Shown: positions 8,308 to 15,780, numbered from the stretch's first letter. The stretch: 16,452 bases of DNA from JAAYGT01 sp050252075 (GCA_050252075.1 JBFWLP010000073.1:1-16452); one strand, 5' to 3'. Notes: generated by a model from the letters alone, not told the origin. Program-made: numbers and translations.

Positions 8308-8359
8308 GATTGTTCTATGTTGGAGTTGGTCAGAGCTTCTTTCTGTCAATTGAAAAGAT

Positions 8360-9928
8360 TCAAGCTTTTACATGAGTAAACTCGGCTGTAATCTTCGCCC
8401 ATGCGTCCTCGGCCCAGTCGCATAAAAGTTCGCGTGTTTCTGCCGGATCAATAATGTCGACCACGCCGAGTTTCTCAGCCGTGCGAAAGGGTGATGCTAG
8501 ACGGTGGTAGTAGGCTTCAAGTCGGGCCTGTTCCTCTGCCGGATTCTCGGCTTCCCTAATGTCAGCCCGATGAGCAGCGGCAACCCCGCCTTCAATAGGT
8601 ATCGAGCCCCAGCGTGCCGAGGGCCATGCAAAGCGATAATTAAGCTTGGGAAAATACTTCGGCGCGTGCAGACCCCCGGCCATTCCAAAGGCCCTTCGCA
8701 ATATGATTGATACCCAGGGGATAGTGCTCGTCTCGATAGTGGTGAGTACACGCAGCGCGCCTAACAAGGTGCCGCTTAGCTCGGCGTTTAGCCCGGTCGC
8801 GTTGCCTGGCTGATCAACAAGATTGACGATAGGCAGGTTGAACGTTTGGCATAGTTTTACATGCCGTTCGATTTTCCACGATGCGGTTAAGGTCATTGCG
8901 CCGCCGGAAACCTTTGGGTTGTTGCAGAGCACACCTACCGGGTAGCCGTTTAGCCTTGCAAGCGCCGTAATAATTGATCCACCTTGATGTTTGCCAATTT
9001 CAAATATAGAGTCGATATCGAAAACCGAACCCATGATCTTGCGAGGATCAAATATTTTGCGCCTGTCCTTCGGTATGGCATTTCGAAGCCATGGGTCGGA
9101 GCGTTCCGGGGGATCTTGATTTGACTTGCGTTCAGACAGTAACGATGTGTTGGATGGCAGGTAGGAAAGAAATCGCCGAACCTGGCGGAAGGCGTCTTCT
9201 TCGCTGTCGGCTTCGTTGTGAACCAGTGCGCTGCGCCGGTGAACCTTGTATCCCCCCAGCTCATTTTTATCAATGTCGACGCCATAGGCTTGTTTCACTA
9301 CCGGGGGGCCCGCTGCGAAAACCTGCGCCTGCTCTTTGACCATGACAGAAAAGTGAGACATAAGCACTTTTATGGCCCCCAAGCCGGCGCAGGATCCTAG
9401 GGCTACGCCTACAACCGGAACTTGAGACATCAATGGAACCACCGGCCAATCCGGATATCCCGGTATTTTGCTGCCGCCTTGTTGTTCCATCAGTTTTACG
9501 CTGCCCCCGGCGGTATCAACGAGTCTTATCAGAGGTAGTTTCAAATCCAGGGCCAGGCGCTCGGCATATACCCATTTCTCTGAAAGAGTGCTTTCAGAAG
9601 AGCCTGCGCGTAACGTAAAGTCGTCAGCGGAAATGATAATTTTCCGGTGCCCGATTTTCCCTTTTCCAATGACTGCATTTACGGGATGTAAGTGTTGGAA
9701 GAAACCGTGTTGGTCATATTTTCCTTTACCGGTTACCCGCCCGAGTTCACGAAATGATCCGGGGTCCAGCAATGCATCTATTCGTTCGCGCACATTCATC
9801 CGGTTCTTGGCCCGGTGTTTCTCTAGTGCCTCTTGTCCCCCCATGGCGGCGGCCTGTTGGCGCCGTATATGAAGTTCTTCTAGTTCAGGGCCCCACTCAT
9901 CCTGATTCAGGTCGTTCACTGTGTTCAT
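8360..9928 (-). CDS. Biotin-dependent acyl-CoA carboxylase carboxyltransferase (beta-type) subunit
   Basis: A 522-residue cytoplasmic subunit with two crotonase-like carboxyltransferase domains, about residues 30-275 and 285-520, as in propionyl- or methylcrotonyl-CoA carboxylase beta chains. Seen are RIDALLDPGSFRELG, LVDTAGGS, GSCAGLGA (178-185, oxyanion loop), AAGPPVVKQA, NNPKVSGGAMT, LVDQPG and RRAFGMAGG (411-419). The late segment reads FAWPSARWGSIPIEGG where many relatives have an AVMG-type loop, so the acyl pocket may differ. It follows the CoA transferase by 9 bp, and the ribosome site AAAGGG overlaps that gene's stop. No biotin carboxylase or biotin carrier gene is present, so it must borrow these or act in decarboxylation like GcdA-type subunits. 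The substrate is unknown. Confidence 0.9.
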   Translation of the reverse strand: MNTVNDLNQDEWGPELEELHIRRQQAAAMGGQEALEKHRAKNRMNVRERIDALLDPGSFRELGRVTGKGKYDQHGFFQHLHPVNAVIGKGKIGHRKIIISADDFTLRAGSSESTLSEKWVYAERLALDLKLPLIRLVDTAGGSVKLMEQQGGSKIPGYPDWPVVPLMSQVPVVGVALGSCAGLGAIKVLMSHFSVMVKEQAQVFAAGPPVVKQAYGVDIDKNELGGYKVHRRSALVHNEADSEEDAFRQVRRFLSYLPSNTSLLSERKSNQDPPERSDPWLRNAIPKDRRKIFDPRKIMGSVFDIDSIFEIGKHQGGSIITALARLNGYPVGVLCNNPKVSGGAMTLTASWKIERHVKLCQTFNLPIVNLVDQPGNATGLNAELSGTLLGALRVLTTIETSTIPWVSIILRRAFGMAGGLHAPKYFPKLNYRFAWPSARWGSIPIEGGVAAAHRADIREAENPAEEQARLEAYYHRLASPFRTAEKLGVVDIIDPAETRELLCDWAEDAWAKITAEFTHVKA

Positions 9929-9937
9929 TACTGCCCT

Positions 9938-11209
9938 TTATTCGTTCTGGCCGGTGACTTTGTCGACATTGCCCGTGGTTGTCTTCAGAATCTTTCGATT
10001 GATCAGGCCTTCGATATGGTCATCGTTCAGACCGATATCTTTAAGAATTTCTACGGAGTTGGCGCCTACGTCAGGTCCGGTATGGCGCACCCTTCCCGGT
10101 GTTCGGGACAGTTTGGGGACGATGCCGGCCTGAGTGGTTGATCCCAAAGTTGGGTGCGGGATAGTGAGCAGCATGTCGCGAGCTTGAAAGTGTGCGTCTT
10201 CGTAGATATCGGATATCGTGTAAATACGAGATGCAGGAATAGCATTGGCGACCAATTGCTCTTCAAGCGCATTGCTGGAGTGTTGGCAGGTCCATTCGGC
10301 AATTATTTTGTCCAGCGCCTTCATGTTTTCGGCCATGCCGCGTGCGCGGATTGTGCTGAAACGCGGGTCTTCTAAAAGCTGCGGCTGGCCCATCACATCG
10401 ACCAAACGCTTGAAAATATTGTTGCTGTTGGCGGCTATCAGTATCCACGCGTCGTCAGCCGTTGGGTAGAGGCTGTTGGGGGCCATGGTGGGAAGGTTGG
10501 GGCCTACGCGTTTTGGGACGAACCCCAGTTTCTCGAACGCTGGAACATAGGGCTCCATTTGAGTAAACGAGGTCTCATAAAGGGCGGTGTCTACGACTTG
10601 CCCCAGCCCGGTACGCTGGCGTTCAATAATGCACATAAGCGCGCCGAATGCCGCATATACAGACGTCAGGTAATCCGTTGTTGCCAAGGCCACACGAGCG
10701 GGCGGTCTGTCAGGGTCTCCAGTCATGTGTCGGACACCCCCCAGGGCCTCGCATATTGCGCCATAGCCTGGGCGGTTTGCATATGGGCCATCTTGTCCGT
10801 ATCCGCTAATTCGAACCATGACAAGCCCGGGGTTGTCTTTTGAAAGTACGTCGTACCCAAGGCCGAGCCGTTCCATTACGCCAGGGCGGTTGTTTTCCAC
10901 CAGGATGTCGGCACGTTTGATCAAAGCCTTGGCCAGTTCAATTCCCTCCGGGGTTTTGAGATCCAGTGCAATCGATTTTTTCCCCCTGAGTATGGTTGCG
11001 GCATAAAGCGAAATATCGCCCACGTGTTTACCCATCTGGCGAACGCCATCGCCTTCGGGGGGCTCTATTTTTATGACATCGGCTCCAAAGTCTGCCATTA
11101 GCCTGGCGCAAGCAGGGCCTGCGATAGTGGAGCAGATTTCAATAACGGTCAGACCGCTCAGCGGTCCAGGCCCCGACGGTTGTGCGATCGATTCTTTGGA
11201 GGTGGTCAT
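9938..11209 (-). CDS. Family III CoA transferase (CaiB/BaiF), canonical form
   Basis: A 423-residue cytoplasmic enzyme that forms an acyl-CoA from a free acid using a CoA donor such as succinyl-CoA. The order is normal. LSGLTVIEICSTIAGP is at about residue 17, followed by GADVIKIEPPEGD, RGKKSIALDLKTPEG, ISGYGQDGPYANRPGY and the nucleophilic Asp179 in TTDYLTSVYAAFG. The small domain and the terminal HTGPDVGAN then follow. It is the first enzyme gene after the GntR regulator, 15 bp away, so it probably performs the committing activation step on the imported acid. No clear Shine-Dalgarno stands before the ATG, so it may depend on coupling with the GntR gene. The acid cannot be named. Confidence 0.93.
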   Translation of the reverse strand: MTTSKESIAQPSGPGPLSGLTVIEICSTIAGPACARLMADFGADVIKIEPPEGDGVRQMGKHVGDISLYAATILRGKKSIALDLKTPEGIELAKALIKRADILVENNRPGVMERLGLGYDVLSKDNPGLVMVRISGYGQDGPYANRPGYGAICEALGGVRHMTGDPDRPPARVALATTDYLTSVYAAFGALMCIIERQRTGLGQVVDTALYETSFTQMEPYVPAFEKLGFVPKRVGPNLPTMAPNSLYPTADDAWILIAANSNNIFKRLVDVMGQPQLLEDPRFSTIRARGMAENMKALDKIIAEWTCQHSSNALEEQLVANAIPASRIYTISDIYEDAHFQARDMLLTIPHPTLGSTTQAGIVPKLSRTPGRVRHTGPDVGANSVEILKDIGLNDDHIEGLINRKILKTTTGNVDKVTGQNE

Positions 11210-11224
11210 AGGGTCTGTTGTTTG

Positions 11225-11956
11225 TCAGTGTTCTTCTGAAAGGCGCTGCACAATAGCGTGTGCTGAGCGTTCGATGCGTTCCCTGGCGACGGCAATGTAA
11301 GTGGCCTCATCACCGTTCTGTAGAGCAGTTAACCCCCGGCGCCACAGCTTTGCTGATTCCTCTCGTCGCGACTTGGACTGAAAGCCTATATAGGAATACC
11401 TTAGCGTTTGTAAGGATATCGACGTAAGCATTTGCGCCAATCGAGCGTTGTTGCAGTTACGTACAGCCAGAATCGAGAGCCGGTAGGAGGTTTGCGCGTA
11501 CTTGCCACGATCATTATCAAGTGTGGCGAGTTGCTCCAGTTTTTCTACGCCGGCGGCAAGAATTGCCAGGAATTCGGGGGTATGGCTATGTGCAATTTTG
11601 CGCGCCACTATTTCAAACAGGCCCGCTCGAATTTCGAAAACTTCCTTGACTTCATCCAGGGTGAGGTTAGCGACTACGGCTCCTCGGCGTGGATAAATTG
11701 TCACCAGGCCTTCGCGCTCCAGAATGCGTATGGCGTCGCGAATCGGCCCCCGACTAACCGCAAAACTGTCAGCGAGTTGGGTTTCGTTAAGTGGAGCACC
11801 CGCCGCGAGTGTGCCTTCGATGATGTCGTCTCCGATTTGAACGGCGATCTGTTCGGGCGCCGTTAAGGTGGGAAGGGCGCGATCGGAAAACAGTCGAAAA
11901 GCGACTGCGCTTTCTAGTTGAGAGACTAAAACGTTGCTTAAGGCGGCGGGTGGCAC
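11225..11956 (-). CDS. GntR-family (FadR subfamily, FCD domain) transcriptional regulator
   Basis: A 243-residue regulator and first gene of the six-gene operon. The winged helix domain covers about residues 32-98, with LNETQLADSFAVSRGPIRDAIRILEREGLV and the wing YPRRGAVVANL read in sequence. An all-helical FCD ligand domain follows. Positions where metal-binding FCD proteins have histidines carry other residues: Leu160 in SYRLS, Trp205 in AKLWRRGLTAL, and Arg225-Glu-Arg in ARERIERS. The ligand is therefore probably held without a metal, as in FadR. The start is a GTG at 11956, supported by AGGAA six bases upstream and by a -35/-10 pair placed for a leader of about 20 bases. It most likely represses its own operon until an acid or acyl-CoA binds. 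Confidence 0.92.
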   Translation of the reverse strand: MPPAALSNVLVSQLESAVAFRLFSDRALPTLTAPEQIAVQIGDDIIEGTLAAGAPLNETQLADSFAVSRGPIRDAIRILEREGLVTIYPRRGAVVANLTLDEVKEVFEIRAGLFEIVARKIAHSHTPEFLAILAAGVEKLEQLATLDNDRGKYAQTSYRLSILAVRNCNNARLAQMLTSISLQTLRYSYIGFQSKSRREESAKLWRRGLTALQNGDEATYIAVARERIERSAHAIVQRLSEEH

Positions 11957-11985
11957 ATTGGGTTCCTGAGACTTCTATTTTGGGG

Positions 11986-12014
11986 ATTGTGCGCTTAGTT
12001 TGTTAACATGTCAA
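11986..12014 (-). promoter_or_regulatory. Promoter of the GntR-CoA transferase operon
   Basis: On the minus strand a perfect -35 box TTGACA (12014-12009) is followed after exactly 17 bp by CACAAT (11991-11986), four of six matches to the -10 consensus. Transcription would begin near 11979, about 23 bases before the GTG of the GntR gene. It overlaps the inverted repeat at 12000-12024. Confidence 0.65.
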
Positions 12015-12024
12015 TTGTTAACAA
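12000..12024. promoter_or_regulatory. GntR-type operator: TTGTTAACA-N7-TGTTAACAA
   Basis: Two nine-base arms (12000-12008 and 12016-12024) are exact reverse complements. Each contains the self-palindrome TGTTAACA, so there are two dimer-sized half sites with centres 15 bp apart. The seven bases between the arms carry most of the -35 box and the downstream arm lies in the promoter spacer. Bound protein would block RNA polymerase. The GT...AC core matches what FadR-type GntR proteins bind, and the GntR gene is directly downstream, so autoregulation is likely. Confidence 0.65.
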
Positions 12025-12080
12025 TTTGGCGGGGGCTTAGCAGTTCAGATCGTTGTAAGCCCTTTCTACCGCCGCGCAGC

Positions 12081-12638
12081 CTATCCGGCACCACTGGTGC
12101 TGGGCGTGATGATCAGTTCCGTATCAAACTCTTCCCGGAAAATCTGTTTCAGCGTGTCAAACATCACACCGACACGGATCACCGTGAAGTCCCGAAAATC
12201 AATAATGGAACTGGAACGGCCTTTGTCGTTGGCATATTTTGAAACCCCGTAATCCAGGCTGAAATCGGCTATTTCACGAATCGGTTCAGTTCACTGAAAA
12301 GCCGGTGTGAGGCGTCAAAGGGGGCCACGACTGAAAATGGAAGGTTATGTTTCTCGATGATCGTATGAATCATCGCCCGTTTGTTGTCGGGAAGAATGTG
12401 AATGGCGTCGCTCATGGCTACGTCGGAGAGCATGCCGTTGGGTTTTTCGTAGCTGCGGTTCTTGGCGGAAAAGATCGTTTTTCACGGCCTTTTCCGTGTG
12501 GGCGACCAGAGCATAGGCAACATCGAGCGGAATAATGCCAACGCCCCCGTTGTAGACGACATCGAGCAGGCCGGCGGCGTCTTGTTGAAGCGTGTCCGAC
12601 GAAATGGGGCTGTCGGTGGTTGGAATGGTTGGCGCCAC
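12081..12638 (-). pseudogene. Sua5/YciO/YrdC-family pseudogene with frameshift and internal deletion
   Basis: Minus-strand translation in shifting frames gives family segments in order. DVVYNGGVGIIPLDVAYAL is followed by a single extra base near 12477, then AKNRSYEKPNGMLSDV, IHILPDNKRAM and LPFSVVAPFDASHRLF, ending at an in-frame TAG (12269-12271). After a frame change, IADFSLDYGVSKYAND, SSSIIDFRDFTVIRVGV and a TAG at 12081-12083 follow. Relatives carry roughly 60 more residues between FVK and IADF, including an SSAN-type motif; here that block is missing. The intact gene would have bound ATP and RNA or carbonate-type substrates like YrdC proteins. The 5' end is unclear and overlaps the IclR remnant on the other strand, which also points to decay. 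Confidence 0.75.
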
Positions 12639-13059
12639 TGGCGAGGAATGTGCACTTACGGTACTCACGTCATTCCAGGAGACAGACCAGAATCTGGCGC
12701 TCAGCGAGCTGAGCGAACCCATAGGGCTGGTGCCCAGTACCGTTCTGCGGCTGTTGGCGCCATTGATTCATTTTGGCTTCGTACAGCGCCGGGCTGACGG
12801 GCGCTACTCGCCTGGGCCCGCCGTGGCCAAGCTCAACCACGTCTACGCTCTGTCATTCAATATGCAAGAGATCGTATTGCCGGCATTTCCGTGCCCGTGT
12901 TCAGCGCACGCGGCGAACCGGCGGCTTAGGAGTTTTTTTGTGGGCTACTTTTCTTGGGCCATCAGTTCTACCCGCAAAGTGGACGCAATGAAAGCCACGC
13001 AGCACCGATTGCGGAGCCCTGTTTATTTAAACAATCAGCCTCTGCAGTTTCTGGGTTGA
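12592..13059 (+). pseudogene. IclR-family regulator pseudogene with internal deletion
   Basis: The frame from a GTG at 12592 begins with an IclR winged helix: ALTVLTSFQETDQNLALSEL, GLVPSTVLRLLAPL, GFVQRRADGRYSPGPAVAKL and LSFNMQEIVLPA. After that the frame reads nonsense (FPCPCSAHAANRR). From 12870 another frame reads DRIAGISVPVFSARGEPAA before a stop (12927-12929), which matches the far C-terminal part of IclR effector domains. Further scraps (VDAMKATQH near 12979) look like the last helix in a third register. The roughly 120 residues of ligand domain between these parts are gone. The product could at most be a free DNA-binding domain with a foreign tail. It sits head to head with the Sua5 pseudogene. 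Confidence 0.72.
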
Positions 13060-13106
13060 GTCAATCTGAAGAGCCCTGGTCTGCCAATGCGCCTTCCACT
13101 CCTGCC

Positions 13107-13112
13107 TATAAT
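13107..13112 (+). promoter_or_regulatory. Perfect -10 box upstream of the DUF1993 gene
   Basis: TATAAT stands 27 bases before the ATG at 13140, at a fitting distance for a short leader. No good -35 lies 16-18 bp upstream (the bases there read CCAATG), so the promoter may be weak or activator-dependent. It shows that the intact DUF1993 gene can be read independently of the decayed IclR gene before it. Confidence 0.4.
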
Positions 13113-13139
13113 GATGGCTCACTTCCTTATGGAGTCGTC

Positions 13140-13649
13140 ATGACCATTTCCCTTTACGCCGCTTCGGTGCCCGTGTTCAAACAAATGTTGGGCAGCCTGG
13201 ATGTTTTGATCAGCAAGGCAGAAGCCCATGCTGCGGATCGGAAAATCGAACCGGAAGCGTTGCTACAGGCGCGCTTGTTTCCCGATATGTTTGTCCTGGC
13301 CCGGCAGGTTCAGGTGGCTTGCGACTTTTCGCGTGGCGTATCGGCTCGCTTGGCCGGTCTTGACGTTCCCAAGAACGATGACACGGAGAGCAGCTTCCAG
13401 GATTTGCGCAATCTTATCGGCAAAACTCTGGCCTTCATCGAGGGGATCGATCCGTCAAGCATAGACGGGCAGGAAAACCGCGAAATCGTTACCCGCCCAG
13501 GGACGCCTAAAGAACGCAGATTCGATGCCCAGTCTTATCTTCTCAGCTATGGCTTGCCCCAGTTTTTCTTTCACGTGACGACTGCCTATGCAATTTTGAG
13601 GCATAACGGCGTTGATATCGGCAAGCGTGATTACATGGGGCAGTACTAA
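13140..13649 (+). CDS. DUF1993 domain-containing protein
   Basis: A 169-residue, probably cytoplasmic, all-helical protein of the DUF1993 family, which belongs to the wider DinB-like helical-bundle group and has no established activity. Family features seen are the start SLYAASVPVFKQMLGSL, the middle FPDMFVLARQVQVACDFS, and the end FFFHVTTAYAILRHNGVDIGKRDYMG. The conserved histidine in FFFHVTTAY is a candidate metal ligand. I chose the ATG at 13140 because GGAG lies seven bases upstream and the family begins here. A longer frame extending into the IclR remnant has no family content. It is a single gene flanked by pseudogenes on one side and a transposase fragment on the other. Confidence 0.9.
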   Translation: MTISLYAASVPVFKQMLGSLDVLISKAEAHAADRKIEPEALLQARLFPDMFVLARQVQVACDFSRGVSARLAGLDVPKNDDTESSFQDLRNLIGKTLAFIEGIDPSSIDGQENREIVTRPGTPKERRFDAQSYLLSYGLPQFFFHVTTAYAILRHNGVDIGKRDYMGQY

Positions 13650-13667
13650 GCCCTAGCCCATAGGGCT
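13649..13667 (+). terminator. Hairpin overlapping the DUF1993 stop codon
   Basis: AGCCCTA (13649-13655) and TAGGGCT (13661-13667) form a seven-base-pair stem with a five-base loop beginning in the last base of the stop codon. No T tract follows, so this is only a possible terminator. Confidence 0.35.
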
Positions 13668-13697
13668 GCGATGGAGAAATCAGATGTTGCCAAGGAT

Positions 13698-13874
13698 TTA
13701 GGGGGGGCATGGCCGAGACTGGGAGCCCGCTACAAGGCGTTGCATAACCTCAATCACCGGCGCATCCTTCGTCGACATCTTCAGCGTGTAATACAAATCG
13801 GAACGTGAAACATCCATCAGCGCACAGGCCCGACGCGGGGAGACGCTACGAGAGCAGGCGTTCTCCGCCGAAAA
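13698..13874 (-). mobile_element. Remnant of an IS3-family transposase OrfB N-terminus
   Basis: A minus-strand frame of 58 codons, bounded by stops, reads FSAENACSRSVSPRRACALM followed by DVSRSDLYY and later KDAPVIEVMQRL. The run SPRRACALMDVSRSxLYY followed by a D-x-x-V/L-I-E-x-M-Q helix is the pattern at the beginning of IS3-group OrfB proteins (helix before the HPRYGYRRI-type motif). The expected PRYGYRRI part is replaced by unrelated codons and a stop, and no catalytic DDE core, OrfA or terminal repeats are present. It is a dead scrap 27 bp downstream of glmS. The identification is by motif only. Confidence 0.5.
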
Positions 13875-13901
13875 TTATTGGTTGTGTTTTGAAGCCCACC
13901 C

Positions 13902-15734
13902 TCACTCCACCGTCACGCTCTTCGCCAGATTCCTGGGTTTATCCACATCTGTTCCCCTGGCGCAGGCGGTGTGATACGCCAGCAGCTGCAAGGGAATGGT
14001 GTGCAGAATAGGGGAAAGCTTGCCGTAGTGCTCGGGCATGCGAATGACATGCATGCCTTTGGTGGCGGCAATTTTGGTGTCGGCGTCGGCGAAAACGTAG
14101 AGTTCGCCGCCGCGTGCCTGCACTTCCTGCATGTTCGACTTCAGCTTTTCCAGCAGTTCATCGCGCGGGGCAATAGTGACGACAGGCATGGCTTCGGTCA
14201 CCAGCGCCAGCGGGCCGTGCTTCAGTTCGCCGGCGGGGTAGGCTTCGGCGTGTATGTAGCTGATTTCTTTCAGTTTCAGGGCGCCTTCCAGGGCAATGGG
14301 GTAGTGCATGCCGCGGCCCAGGAACAGGGCGTGTTCCTTGCTGGCGAAGCGGTCGGCCCATGCCATGATTTGCGGTTCCAGCGCCAGAACGGCGCCAATG
14401 GCCACCGGCAGGTGGCGCAAGGCTTTCAGCATGTCGGCTTCGCGTTCTTCGGTCAGCAGGCCGCGGGTTTGGGCCAGGGCAAGCGTTAGCAGGAACAGGG
14501 CGGTCAGCTGGGTGGTGAAGGCTTTGGTAGAGGCCACACCAATTTCTACGCCGGCCCGCGTGATGTAGTGCAGTTTGCACTCACGCACCATGGCGCTGGT
14601 GGCCACGTTGCAGATGGTGAGCGTATGTTGCATGCCCAGGCTGCGCGCGTGTTTCAGGGCGGCCAGGGTGTCGGCCGTTTCCCCCGACTGGGAAATGGTA
14701 ACGACCAGCGTGCGCGGGTTCGGTACGCTGTCGCGATAGCGGTATTCGCTGGCAATTTCCACGTTCACGGGAATCTTGGCGATGGATTCGATCCAGTACC
14801 GTGCGGTCAGGCCGGCGTAATAGCTGGTGCCGCACGCCAGGATCAGGATGCGGTCGATGTCGTTGAATACCTTGTAGGCGGCGTCGCCGAACAGTTCGGG
14901 GGTAATGGATTCTATGTCTTGCAGAGTGTCGCCCACGGCCCGGGGTTGCTCGAAAATTTCCTTCTGCATGTAGTGGCGGTAGGGCCCCAGCTCGGCGGCG
15001 CCCGTATGCACGTGCACGGTTTGCACGGGGCGGTCAACCGGGTTGCCGGTGCTGTCAACGACCCATACGCCGCCCAGTTGCAGGTCGATCACGTCGCCGT
15101 CTTCCAGGTACATGATCTGGTCGGTGGTGCCGGCCAGTGCCAGGGCGTCGGACGCCAGGAAATTCTCGTTTTGGCCGCGCCCCACCACCAGCGGAGAGCC
15201 TTGGCGGGCGCCCACGACGCGGTGTGGTTCATCGCGGCAGAAGACGGCGATGGCATAAGCGCCTTCCAGCCGGTGCGCGGCTTGCTGCACCGTGGTGAAC
15301 AGGTCGTCGACATACAGGTGGTCGATCAGGTGGGCAATGACTTCGGTGTCGGTCTGGCTTTCGAACACGTAGCCGGCCGCTTGCAGTTCGGCGCGCAGTT
15401 CGTCGTGGTTTTCGATAATGCCGTTGTGTACCAGGGCAATGCGGGGCGCTGTTCCGTTTCTGCCCGAAAAGTGGGGGTGGGCGTTGTGGGTGGCAGGCGC
15501 ACCGTGGGTCGCCCAGCGTGTGTGGGCAATGCCGGTGAAACCTTGTACGTGTTCGCCGGCTACCTGCTCCATCAATTCGGCTACGCGTTCGGTGCTGCGT
15601 GCGCGGCGCAGCCGGCCGTCGCTGTACACGGCTACCCCGCAGGAGTCGTAGCCCCGGTATTCCAGCCGTTTCAGGCCTTCAAGCAGGATGGGGGTGATGT
15701 CACGTTGTCCAACGGCGCCGACGATGCCACACAT
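13902..15734 (-). CDS. glmS: Glutamine--fructose-6-phosphate aminotransferase (isomerising)
   Basis: A 610-residue cytoplasmic enzyme that makes glucosamine-6-phosphate from fructose-6-phosphate and glutamine, the first step toward UDP-GlcNAc for peptidoglycan and LPS. The start MCGIVGAVG exposes the N-terminal nucleophile cysteine after methionine removal. Glutaminase motifs RGYDSCG, HTRWATHG, NAHPH and HNGIIENHDELR follow. Two SIS sugar domains contain ACGTSYYAG, ISQSGETADT, YPAGELKHGPLAL and the terminal DKPRNLAKSVTVE. The length equals the usual bacterial enzyme. TGGAG precedes the ATG. No glmS ribozyme is expected in this lineage and none was seen. It is divergent from the AsnC-type regulator across a palindrome-rich gap. 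No glmU is adjacent. Confidence 0.98.
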   Translation of the reverse strand: MCGIVGAVGQRDITPILLEGLKRLEYRGYDSCGVAVYSDGRLRRARSTERVAELMEQVAGEHVQGFTGIAHTRWATHGAPATHNAHPHFSGRNGTAPRIALVHNGIIENHDELRAELQAAGYVFESQTDTEVIAHLIDHLYVDDLFTTVQQAAHRLEGAYAIAVFCRDEPHRVVGARQGSPLVVGRGQNENFLASDALALAGTTDQIMYLEDGDVIDLQLGGVWVVDSTGNPVDRPVQTVHVHTGAAELGPYRHYMQKEIFEQPRAVGDTLQDIESITPELFGDAAYKVFNDIDRILILACGTSYYAGLTARYWIESIAKIPVNVEIASEYRYRDSVPNPRTLVVTISQSGETADTLAALKHARSLGMQHTLTICNVATSAMVRECKLHYITRAGVEIGVASTKAFTTQLTALFLLTLALAQTRGLLTEEREADMLKALRHLPVAIGAVLALEPQIMAWADRFASKEHALFLGRGMHYPIALEGALKLKEISYIHAEAYPAGELKHGPLALVTEAMPVVTIAPRDELLEKLKSNMQEVQARGGELYVFADADTKIAATKGMHVIRMPEHYGKLSPILHTIPLQLLAYHTACARGTDVDKPRNLAKSVTVE

Positions 15735-15780
15735 AGCGGTACTCCAGAAAAAGAATAGTGAGTATTGTGGGGGTTATCTG

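Noticed and set aside
12000..12242. Small plus-strand frame of 80 codons near the GntR operator
   Set aside because: It is the antisense of the C-terminal part of the Sua5 pseudogene and starts inside the operator.
12954..13649. Longer 231-residue form of the DUF1993 protein
   Set aside because: The extra 62 residues come from the decayed IclR region and have no family similarity; the ATG at 13140 has a ribosome site and a TATAAT box upstream.
14568..15758. A 396-codon open frame on the plus strand opposite glmS
   Set aside because: It is entirely antisense to the well-supported glmS, has low-complexity Gly/Val/Ala/His composition typical of a GC-rich shadow frame, and matches no family I recognise.
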